From JABDFW01 sp035550215 (lineage in GTDB: Bacteria; Bacteroidota; Bacteroidia; Chitinophagales; Chitinophagaceae): a stretch of 64,000 bases of DNA. Each line of letters begins with the position of its first letter. The stretch's first letter is position 1. The position numbers and the translations under genes were made by a program. Of this stretch, positions 17,925 through 25,309 are shown piece by piece. The stretch covers positions 310,001-374,000 of the forward strand of contig DASZPM010000004.1 of the NCBI GenBank assembly GCA_035550215.1, read 5' to 3'. The notes under the pieces are model-generated. The model was not told the DNA's origin and searched no databases. It saw only the letters and a program-made list of their open reading frames with translations.

Positions 17925-19313
17925 ATGCAGAAACAGTCTTTTCAAAAGATTGCCCCCTTTTTAGTGCTCTTACTTGTAGCAATCGCCAGCATTTTTATTC
18001 CGTCGGCTTCATTATTTAACGATGGCGGTAAATACAACCCCGCGGATATAGCCTGGATGATTGTTGCCACGGCGTTGGTTTTTTTGATGACACCTGCACT
18101 CGCCTTTTTTTATGGCGGTATGGTTCACAGGAAAAACGTTTTGTCAACCATGATAAAAAGCCTTATTGCTGCAGGCATTGTTAGCGTGTTATGGGTTGTG
18201 GTTGGTTTTAGCCTGGCTTTTGGAGATTCGGTGCATGGTATTATTGGTAATCCTTCAACACATTTATTTTTTAAAAACGTGGCCTCCGGCGCGCCATGGA
18301 GCCTTGCGCCTACCATACCTCTTTCGTTATTTGCGCTGTTTCAGTTAATGTTTGCGGTAATTACCCCCGGCCTGGTGGTGGGCGCTGTTGCTGAGCGTAT
18401 CAGGTTTACCGCCTATGTGCTTTTTACGGTATTATTTAGTTTACTGGTATATTGCCCTTTGGCACACTGGAGCTGGCACCCCGATGGTTTTTTGGCTAAG
18501 ATGGGGGCCCTGGATTTTGCCGGGGGAACGGTAGTGCACATTTCAGCGGGCTGCGCAGCACTTGCAGGTGCCCTGGTGTTAAAACGCAGGCAGGTGCATA
18601 TTGCGCAAAAAGAGATTCCGCCTGCGAATATACCTTATGTGCTTATCGGTACAGGCTTGCTCTGGTTTGGCTGGTTTGGGTTTAATGCTGGCTCTGCGGG
18701 TGCTGCTAATTCGCTGTCTGTCTCCGCCTTCGCTACCACCAATACTGCTGCCGCTGCTGCTGGTTTGTCATGGATGTTTTTTGATGTTATGAAAGGCAAA
18801 AAGCCGTCCGTTCTTGGCTTTTGCATAGGGGCGGTAGTGGGCCTGGTGGCTATTACGCCTGCTTCCGGCTACGTTGCTGTTCCGCAAAGCATATTTATCG
18901 GGGTGGTGGCTGCTATTATCTCAAATGTAGCAGTATATTATAAGTCAAAGTCAACGCTGGATGATACGCTGGATGTATTTCCCTGCCACGGCCTTGGTGG
19001 CATGGTAGGTATGATTATGACAGGTATTTTTGCCACAAAATCAGTTAACCCGGCAGGCAATGATGGCTTATGGTATGGAAACCCGGTCTTCTTTTTTACA
19101 CAATTAAAAGCCCTGGTAATTGTGGTGGCATTTAGCTTTACTGTTTCTTTTCTCATCTTTAAGTTTATAAATTTCATACTCCCGCTTCGTGTTAGCGAAG
19201 AAGAAGAAAATGTCGGTCTTGATGAAAGCCAGCATGATGAAAAGTACATGCAGGGTACTTTATTAGTTACCACTGAAAGTCACACATATAATATGATTTC
19301 GCGGCCGGAATAA
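17925..19313 (+). CDS. amt: Ammonium transporter (Amt family), first copy
   Basis: 462 residues from the ATG at 17925 (the frame also offers TTG three codons earlier). Inner-membrane ammonium channel with about 11 helices after a short signal-like N-terminus. Family motifs: TPALAFFYGGMVHRKN in the first core helix, and the pore twin histidines in VVHISAGCAALAG and in PCHGLGGMVGM. The C-terminal cytosolic tail is acidic (EEEENVGLDESQHDE) and ends about 30 residues later. It follows the glutamate synthase/P450 region and has its own terminator, so it is probably a single-gene transcript. No PII (GlnK) gene is beside it, unlike many amt loci. Confidence 0.93.
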   Translation: MQKQSFQKIAPFLVLLLVAIASIFIPSASLFNDGGKYNPADIAWMIVATALVFLMTPALAFFYGGMVHRKNVLSTMIKSLIAAGIVSVLWVVVGFSLAFGDSVHGIIGNPSTHLFFKNVASGAPWSLAPTIPLSLFALFQLMFAVITPGLVVGAVAERIRFTAYVLFTVLFSLLVYCPLAHWSWHPDGFLAKMGALDFAGGTVVHISAGCAALAGALVLKRRQVHIAQKEIPPANIPYVLIGTGLLWFGWFGFNAGSAGAANSLSVSAFATTNTAAAAAGLSWMFFDVMKGKKPSVLGFCIGAVVGLVAITPASGYVAVPQSIFIGVVAAIISNVAVYYKSKSTLDDTLDVFPCHGLGGMVGMIMTGIFATKSVNPAGNDGLWYGNPVFFFTQLKALVIVVAFSFTVSFLIFKFINFILPLRVSEEEENVGLDESQHDEKYMQGTLLVTTESHTYNMISRPE

Positions 19314-19334
19314 ACTTTCTCCACTCTATTGCAT

Positions 19335-19360
19335 AGGCATTCGTAAGAATGCCTTTTTTT
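19335..19360 (+). terminator. Rho-independent terminator after the first ammonium transporter
   Basis: AGGCATTC (19335-19342) and GAATGCCT (19347-19354) form a perfect 8-pair stem with a GTAA loop, followed by seven T (19354-19360). It starts about 20 bases after the stop codon. Confidence 0.88.
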
Positions 19361-19509
19361 ATTATATTAATTTTTATAATTATATAATAGATTATTCAAA
19401 ATACTCATTTTATTAAATTTTATTAAACCCGGTAATTGCCTGTCCGCATTTGTATGTGAATATGTTCACCCTTTTCCCAAGTAATTTACTCATTCATATC
19501 GCTTTAGTA

Positions 19510-19523
19510 GTCAACTAATTGAC
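19510..19523. promoter_or_regulatory. Candidate operator: perfect inverted repeat
   Basis: GTCAA-N4-TTGAC, about 110-125 bases upstream of the predicted transcription start of the porin. Dyad symmetry of this size suits a dimeric helix-turn-helix regulator. Identity of the regulator is unknown. Confidence 0.3.
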
Positions 19524-19600
19524 TCGACTTATAAAAATATTGTGTAAAAAATACTCATTTACTTATACACATTAAAAAAAATTAAATATAAAAAAATCTA

Positions 19601-19630
19601 TTGTTTTTATTTTTTTGGTGAATATATTTG
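19601..19630 (+). promoter_or_regulatory. Bacteroidota-type promoter for porin-amt2
   Basis: TTG (19601-19603), a spacer of 19 bases, then TATATTTG (19623-19630), matching the -33 TTG / -7 TAnnTTTG consensus with ideal spacing. Transcription should start near 19634, leaving a ~235-base leader. Confidence 0.6.
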
Positions 19631-19869
19631 AATTAATAAATCGCATTATTAAAAAAACGTATTCGTATTTTGAAATACATTTAGATAACTGATAATGGAG
19701 AAATCTAATATTTGAAAGAGCGATTTTCTAAATTTCCTATGACATTCTACCAACACTAACGTTTGCTGATTTTAGGGGTTACAACAAGGTTACTCTTAGA
19801 TTAACCGTATGAAAAGGGCGTCACTTTTTTAAACAAATATTTATTTACCCCTTTAAAATCGAACACTAA

Positions 19870-20943
19870 ATGCTAAAGAAAACTTTTTTAAGTGTGTCAT
19901 TGCTCGCGGGCTATGTATTTTCATTTGCACAGGATTCAACCAAAGCGGCTGCTACCCCACCCCCGGTAACCATCACGGGTTCGGTTGACGTTTATTACCG
20001 TGCCAATTTAAGTGCTCCAACGGGCGCTAACAACAACTACACCAGCTTTACAAATTCAAACAACTCATTTGAACTTGGCATGGCAAGCCTGAGGGCCGAC
20101 CATAGCTTTGGAAAAGCAAGCGCTACTGTTGACTTGGGCTTTGGCAGAAGGGCAGAAGAATTTGCCTATGCTAACACAAGCTACCCAAGTTTATTTGCTG
20201 TTAAGCAGGCATTTGTTAGCTACGCTATTTCTGACAATTTTAAACTTACCATGGGTAAATGGGGAACGCATATAGGCTATGAAGTGCTGGATGCATACCT
20301 TAACAGGAACTACAGTATGGATTATATGTTTTCATACGGCCCATTTTCTCACACAGGTATTAAGGCCGATATAGGCTTGGGTGGCGTAAGCACTTTAATG
20401 CTGGGTATTGCTAATCCAACTGACAATGTAACAACCACTTCTGGTACTAAATACATTATTGGCCAGTTTGGTACGGGTTCTAAGAATGGAAAGGTTAAGG
20501 CATACCTGAACTACCAGGGAGCTAACTGGGGCAGCGGCGGCAGCGTAAACCAGCTTGACCTTGTGGTTACTGCTACTGTTACCGATAAATTCAGTCTTGG
20601 TTATAACGGTACTGACTATATGTTTAAGCCAAAAGGCGGTTCGTCAGAAAGCTGGTGGGGTTCTGCATTATACCTTAATGTTGATCCAACAACCAATTTT
20701 GGCATGACACTCAGAGGCGAATATTTTAGTGATAAAGATGGTATAATCGGCAGCGGTACCCCAACATTTATGGACGGCAGCGTATTTGACGCAACCCTTT
20801 CATTTATCTGCAAAGTTGGTAACCTGGCCATTATTCCTGAATTGAGGCTTGACAATGGGTCTAAGGAAATTTTTACCAAGAGCGATGGCACTGCTTCAAA
20901 AAGCACATTTACTGCATTACTTGCTGCAACATATCATTTTTAA
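19870..20943 (+). CDS. Outer-membrane beta-barrel porin (OmpL-like / Bbp2 family)
   Basis: 357 residues with a cleavable signal peptide (about 1-20, ending FSFAQ). The mature part has alternating hydrophobic/polar strands with glycine and aromatic girdles, an early VDVYYRANLS strand and the KWGTHIGYEVLDAYLNRNYS segment typical of OmpL-like putative porins (PF07642). It ends in an aromatic residue (AATYHF), the usual barrel-insertion signal. It stands 57 bases upstream of the second ammonium transporter and follows the first one, so a role in letting ammonium or another small nitrogen compound through the outer membrane is inferred from position only. Confidence 0.75.
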   Translation: MLKKTFLSVSLLAGYVFSFAQDSTKAAATPPPVTITGSVDVYYRANLSAPTGANNNYTSFTNSNNSFELGMASLRADHSFGKASATVDLGFGRRAEEFAYANTSYPSLFAVKQAFVSYAISDNFKLTMGKWGTHIGYEVLDAYLNRNYSMDYMFSYGPFSHTGIKADIGLGGVSTLMLGIANPTDNVTTTSGTKYIIGQFGTGSKNGKVKAYLNYQGANWGSGGSVNQLDLVVTATVTDKFSLGYNGTDYMFKPKGGSSESWWGSALYLNVDPTTNFGMTLRGEYFSDKDGIIGSGTPTFMDGSVFDATLSFICKVGNLAIIPELRLDNGSKEIFTKSDGTASKSTFTALLAATYHF

Positions 20944-21000
20944 ACAATCCAATACTTAAAAAATAAATAATTAATTCTAAAACTAAAACCTCACCACATC

Positions 21001-22587
21001 ATGACTGTAAGCCACTTTTTTAAAAGAGGAATTGCATCGGGAAGCAAAGGCTTTTTCCCGTTTCTGCTAAAGAAAGTTCCTGTACTTGTTATGCTGGCAA
21101 TTGTTACATTATGCAGCATTACAACATTCGCGCAAGACCCCGGCGGCGGTTCAACAGGTACTATTAAAGACCTGGGGATTGATACCGTAGCTGCTACCAA
21201 AGACACCACAGTAAATGCAGTTGTATCTGCAGTTAATACAATAGGCAATGCCAGCGGGCATAATAAAATTGCTATTAACATTATGTGGACCCTGATTACG
21301 GGTTTTCTTGTAATGTTTATGCAGGCTGGTTTCGCCATGGTTGAAACAGGTTTTACCCAAAAGAAAAATGTTGCCCATACCATGGCCATGAACTTTATGG
21401 TATATGGTATTGGTATGCTTGGTTTCTGGATTTGCGGTTTCGCCTTTATGTTTGGGGGTGCACTTAACCCCGCAGCGTTGGGCGGTGGTGTAGCGTCCAG
21501 CCATGAGATTGTTGTTCATCTCTTTGGAAAAGATTGGGGCCTAATCGGTATGGCAGGTTTCTTCCTTAAGAGTGACGTATATGATGTTGGGGTATTTACC
21601 CTGTTCCTGTTCCAGATGGTGTTTATGGACACTACGGCCACAATACCAACGGGTTCAATGGCTGAAAGGTGGTCATTCAAATCTTTCATCATATTCGGGT
21701 TCTTTATTTCCATGGTAGTATATCCACTGTTCGGTAACTGGGTATGGGGCGGTGGCTGGTTGTCTGCATTAGGCACTAACTTTGGCCTGGGCCACGGTCA
21801 TGTTGACTTTGCAGGCTCTTCAGTGGTACACGAGGTGGGTGGTGTTGCCGCGCTTGCCGGTGCCATTTGTATCGGGCCACGTGTAGGCAAGTATGGACCT
21901 AACGGCGAGGTAAACACTATTCCGGGACACAATATTCCCATGGCTATAGTGGGCACCTTTATCTTGGCTTTTGGCTGGTTTGGCTTTAACCCCGGCTCTA
22001 CGCTGGCGGGTACTGACCTGAGAATAAGCGTTATTGCGGTTAATACTATGCTGGCAAGCGCGGCCGGCGCTTTTGCTGCATTAATGTATATGTATATTAA
22101 AGGGTCAAAACCAGACCCGGGTATGCTGTGTAATGGTATGCTTGCCGGCCTTGTGGCTATTACCGCACCCTGCGCATTTGTTAATTCAATTTCAGCGGTA
22201 ATAATTGGTATAGTTTCTGGCCTTTTGGTAATTGGCGTATATAACCTGCTGGACAGCAAGCTTAAGATAGATGACCCCGTTGGCGCTTTTGCAGTACATG
22301 GTGCTAATGGTATTTGGGGTGTTCTGTCGTTAGGTTTATTTGCAGACGGCACTTATGGTGATGGCTGGAACGGTGTTTCCGGCACTGTAAAAGGATTATT
22401 CTACGGTGATGGCGGTCAATTTGTAGCTGAGTTAATAGGTGCAGCTACCTGTTTCATAGTAGTATTTATTTTAATGTATGGTTGGTTTAAATTCTCTAAT
22501 TTAATATTTAAACTCAGGGTACCTGAAGCCGATGAGGTAGCAGGCCTTGACATACCTGAAATGGGTGTGCACGGATACGTTGATTAA
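21001..22587 (+). CDS. amt: Ammonium transporter (Amt family), second copy with signal peptide and periplasmic extension
   Basis: 528 residues, about 65 longer than the first copy. The N-terminus has a signal-like segment (about 26-45, ending ITTFAQ) followed by ~40 polar residues (Gly/Ser/Thr rich) before the first core helix. Core motifs: QAGFAMVETGFTQKKN, then the pore twin histidines in SSVVHEVGGVAALAG and in AVHGANGIWGVLSLG. The FNPGST and PCAFVNS segments are typical of this bacterial Amt subfamily. C-terminal tail is short and acidic (EADEVAGLDIPEMG). Probably co-transcribed with the porin 57 bases upstream; the terminator follows. Divergence from the first copy suggests different affinity or a sensing role. 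Confidence 0.92.
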   Translation: MTVSHFFKRGIASGSKGFFPFLLKKVPVLVMLAIVTLCSITTFAQDPGGGSTGTIKDLGIDTVAATKDTTVNAVVSAVNTIGNASGHNKIAINIMWTLITGFLVMFMQAGFAMVETGFTQKKNVAHTMAMNFMVYGIGMLGFWICGFAFMFGGALNPAALGGGVASSHEIVVHLFGKDWGLIGMAGFFLKSDVYDVGVFTLFLFQMVFMDTTATIPTGSMAERWSFKSFIIFGFFISMVVYPLFGNWVWGGGWLSALGTNFGLGHGHVDFAGSSVVHEVGGVAALAGAICIGPRVGKYGPNGEVNTIPGHNIPMAIVGTFILAFGWFGFNPGSTLAGTDLRISVIAVNTMLASAAGAFAALMYMYIKGSKPDPGMLCNGMLAGLVAITAPCAFVNSISAVIIGIVSGLLVIGVYNLLDSKLKIDDPVGAFAVHGANGIWGVLSLGLFADGTYGDGWNGVSGTVKGLFYGDGGQFVAELIGAATCFIVVFILMYGWFKFSNLIFKLRVPEADEVAGLDIPEMGVHGYVD

Positions 22588-22622
22588 CTGGCACTTGTAA
22601 TTGCACATGATTGATGAATAAA

Positions 22623-22654
22623 TTAAAGCCTTCCCATTTTTGGGAGGGCTTTAA
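22623..22654 (+). terminator. Hairpin terminator after the second ammonium transporter
   Basis: A stem of 14 pairs (one G-T) from 22623-22636 and 22641-22654 with a TTTT loop, flanked by A-rich 5' and T-rich 3' ends. It starts 36 bases after the stop codon. Confidence 0.8.
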
Positions 22655-22772
22655 TTTATATTAATATTTTAAATATGTGTATAATTCAATTAAGATAGTG
22701 CGTTATTTTTTGTATTTTTACGCATTAATACAGCTATTTGGCAAGGTTTAATTATATGTTAATTATTGTTAT

Positions 22773-24005
22773 ATGAGTAGTGTTAAACAGAAACCTTATA
22801 AAATATTTACCCCCATCAGGGATTTCTTAAGCAGTAGCTACGCCACTGGCGTAATACTTATTGGTTGCACTGCCTTATCTCTTTTGCTCTCAAATATTAG
22901 CGTCACACAGGGATATTTAAATTTTTGGCACTATTCAATACCACATACAATAGGTTCAATAAACCTGCCTGAAAACCCGCTTAGCCTGGTGAACGATGTT
23001 TTGATGACCTTTTTTTTCTTTTTAGTTGGACTGGAAATTAAGCGCGAATTACAGGTAGGAGAGCTTGCTTCATTAAAGCGTTCAATGCTGCCGGTAATAG
23101 CAGCCTTTGGCGGAATGGTATGCCCGGCAATTATTTTCGCCATTTTTAATGTTAATACGCCCTACCAGCATGGCTGGGGAATACCTATGGCTACTGATAT
23201 TGCTTTTTCGTTAGGTGTTCTGTCCCTATTGGGCAAAAAGGTACCGGTTCAATTGAAAATATTTTTGATGGCGCTGGCAATTATAGATGACCTTGGCGCG
23301 GTAGTAACTATTGCCATATTCTACACCAAATCCCTTAACCTTATCTATTTTGGTATTGCCGCCCTTGCAGTTGTAACTGTAATGCTGTTTAATAAATTCA
23401 AGGTAAAAAATCCCTACCTGTACTTGCTGCCTGCAGTAGTGCTGTGGTACTCTTTGTTTAATTCCGGCATACATCCAACAATCTCCGGTGTAATTATGGC
23501 TTTCAGTATGCCGCTGATTAAGCTTGAGAAGATTGAGCACATGCATAAAATACCGGTGAACTATATAATAATGCCATTGTTCGCCCTGGCGAATACGGCC
23601 ATTATATTGCCTTCAAATTTTAACGGTGCATTTACTTCAACCATAAGCTATGGGATAATATTGGGGTTAGTAATTGGTAAGCCTGTTGGCATATTTTCAT
23701 TTTCATGGGCAGCTACCAAACTGGGTATTGCAGCACTGCCTTCAAAAAGCACCTACAAGCAACTGCTCGGTATGGGTATTTTAGGTGGCATTGGTTTTAC
23801 AATGTCTATTTTTACTTCCACACTGTCTTATAACAGCGACTCGCTGCAAATAATTTCGAAGATTTCTATTATTGCAGCGTCGTTTGTATCGGGGGTAGTG
23901 GGTTATATGTATGTTGCGAGATTTAAACCTGCTACAGTTGAGCATACCCGGGAAGCTGAAATTGACAATACCGGGTTAACTGAAGAATCTGTATTAGTTG
24001 CCTGA
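22773..24005 (+). CDS. nhaA: Na+/H+ antiporter NhaA
   Basis: 410 residues with about 12 membrane segments. Exchanges internal Na+ for external protons. Key motifs: FFFLVGLEIKRELQVGEL (80-98), the ion-binding aspartates Asp172-Asp173 in AIIDDLGAV, Asp142 in ATDIAFSLG, and PLFALANTAI. The C-terminal 25 residues are acidic and probably cytosolic. It has its own upstream gap (185 bases) with no exact promoter, and a bidirectional terminator follows. Not obviously linked in function to the ammonium genes, though both handle monovalent cations across the inner membrane. Confidence 0.95.
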   Translation: MSSVKQKPYKIFTPIRDFLSSSYATGVILIGCTALSLLLSNISVTQGYLNFWHYSIPHTIGSINLPENPLSLVNDVLMTFFFFLVGLEIKRELQVGELASLKRSMLPVIAAFGGMVCPAIIFAIFNVNTPYQHGWGIPMATDIAFSLGVLSLLGKKVPVQLKIFLMALAIIDDLGAVVTIAIFYTKSLNLIYFGIAALAVVTVMLFNKFKVKNPYLYLLPAVVLWYSLFNSGIHPTISGVIMAFSMPLIKLEKIEHMHKIPVNYIIMPLFALANTAIILPSNFNGAFTSTISYGIILGLVIGKPVGIFSFSWAATKLGIAALPSKSTYKQLLGMGILGGIGFTMSIFTSTLSYNSDSLQIISKISIIAASFVSGVVGYMYVARFKPATVEHTREAEIDNTGLTEESVLVA

Positions 24006-24028
24006 TAAACCGCTAATTACTGACATAA

Positions 24029-24057
24029 AAAAGGAGTTGAAATTTTCAACTCCTTTT
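24029..24057. terminator. Bidirectional terminator between nhaA and the convergent DUF3592 gene
   Basis: AAAAGGAGTTGAA (24029-24041) pairs with TTCAACTCCTTTT (24045-24057), 13 pairs and a 3-base loop, with A/T runs on both sides so that it can work in both directions. Confidence 0.85.
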
Positions 24058-24082
24058 CTTTTTAATGCAACAGGCGATATTG

Positions 24083-24502
24083 CTAATATTGTTTGAATAA
24101 ATGGATAATGTTTAAGTCGTTTAATATTAAAATCAACCCGAACAATGTAAAAATTGAACTGAGAATTAAAACAGTGCGTGTATATGTTTTAAAATACCTG
24201 CCCCATGCTACAAAACGCTCAGGGTTGGCCGGGTCATAGAGAACGGTAACTTTTGTACCCTTTGTAATTCTTGCAGATAAAATACTGTCCTCTGATAATC
24301 TTGATATCGTTTTTTGATCGGCCGTTGTAAAACGTATTACCGGTATATTTAATGTGGTTCTTTTTTGCTTCCTCGCCTCAAACCCGTCAACCACTCCGTC
24401 TGTTTTTTCGCCATTTTTTAACTCCCTGTATTTTGTAAGCATTTGCCATACAATAAAAAATAATGCTGACCCCATTATTACAATAATTATGTGTGTTGCC
24501 AT
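24083..24502 (-). CDS. DUF3592 domain-containing membrane protein
   Basis: 139 residues. One membrane segment at each end (about 4-20 and 109-130) enclosing a beta-rich domain with KGTKVTVLYDPANPERFVAWG (split as VTVLYDPANPER, about 84-95), the DUF3592 hallmark. Function unknown. It lies 47 bases downstream of the CpsB-type phosphatase on the same strand, so it may be read through from the polysaccharide locus, but nothing links it to polysaccharide synthesis. Confidence 0.7.
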   Translation of the reverse strand: MATHIIIVIMGSALFFIVWQMLTKYRELKNGEKTDGVVDGFEARKQKRTTLNIPVIRFTTADQKTISRLSEDSILSARITKGTKVTVLYDPANPERFVAWGRYFKTYTRTVLILSSIFTLFGLILILNDLNIIHLFKQY

Positions 24503-24548
24503 TTATAACGGTTTAAAATTGCGTAATTCGTGCTTTTTATTTGTTGTT

Positions 24549-25292
24549 TTAAAGCAGAGACTTGTTCAGGAGATTAGCGTTTTCAATAGTCCGGTAAAAC
24601 TCAGGCGTTGTTGACAGCGCCTTTAATGCTTCCATGTGATTCGCGTGGTGCATATCTGTACCGACAAGGCTTACCATGTTTTTTTCAAACAGTTTTTCAG
24701 CGATTGTTTTCACTGGTTTCCCGTAGTAGCCAATTAAAGACAAAAGATTTACCTGCAGTAAGCACCCCAAATCAACCGCTCTTTCATATTTTTCAAAATT
24801 GGCGTGATAAAACATATAGCGCTCGGGGTGGGCCAATATAGGCTGATATCCTTTAACTCTTAGCGAAAATAGCATCTGCTCAAAATTTGGCGATGGAGCG
24901 ATGTATGACATCTCAACTAATATGTAATTCTTGCCAAAAGTTAATAAGGGCCTGCCACTGTTTACCAATTCCTCCATATCTGTATCAATCATATACTCTG
25001 CCGCTGCCTCTATAGTTACGGGAATATCATTTTTCTTTACGGCAGAGCGGACTAAATCAAGTTTAGGAAGAATAGTTTCCGGCTTATTTGGATAGAGTTC
25101 TGCAAAAATATGTGGTGTGCAAATTAGTTTGCTGTATCCCAATTCATGCAATTCGCGCACAAAGCTTATTGTTGTTTCTAAATCCTTCAAACCATCATCA
25201 AGGCCGGGCAGCAAGTGGCTATGCATATCTACGCCAACGCCGGAAAGATCAGGGGTTACTTTTTTCTTTTTGAAAAATGAAAACATGTGCAA
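24549..25292 (-). CDS. CpsB/CapC-type PHP-fold tyrosine-protein phosphatase
   Basis: 247 residues (an alternative ATG two codons in, at 25286). PHP metal ligands are visible: His24 and His26 in VDMHSHLLPGLDDG, His61 in TPH, Glu95/Glu99, His155 in AHPER, and Asp213/His215 in GTDMHH. Such manganese-dependent phosphatases remove phosphate from the tyrosine-rich tail of the autokinase that controls polysaccharide chain length. It is the last gene of the 34-kb minus-strand locus, whose second gene encodes exactly such a kinase, so the pair probably sets its phosphorylation state. Confidence 0.85.
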   Translation of the reverse strand: MHMFSFFKKKKVTPDLSGVGVDMHSHLLPGLDDGLKDLETTISFVRELHELGYSKLICTPHIFAELYPNKPETILPKLDLVRSAVKKNDIPVTIEAAAEYMIDTDMEELVNSGRPLLTFGKNYILVEMSYIAPSPNFEQMLFSLRVKGYQPILAHPERYMFYHANFEKYERAVDLGCLLQVNLLSLIGYYGKPVKTIAEKLFEKNMVSLVGTDMHHANHMEALKALSTTPEFYRTIENANLLNKSLL

Positions 25293-25309
25293 ATGTAAGA
25301 CATAGAAGT

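Larger units (their letters stand above)
19361..19869 (+). promoter_or_regulatory. AT-rich 509-base regulatory region before the porin-amt operon
   Basis: No open frame or RNA gene is visible. It holds a 13-base direct repeat AAAATACTCATTT (19398-19410 and 19548-19560, exactly 150 bases apart), a perfect inverted repeat GTCAA-CTAA-TTGAC (19510-19523), and a good promoter (19601-19630). The predicted mRNA leader before the porin ATG is about 235 bases long. The repeats lie upstream of the promoter, where an activator would bind. Confidence 0.5.

Noticed and set aside
22588..22606. Sigma-54-like element TGGCAC...TTGCA right after the second ammonium transporter
   Set aside because: The GG to GC distance is 11 instead of the strict 10, it lies downstream of the nitrogen genes, and nhaA begins 167 bases later; taken as chance.
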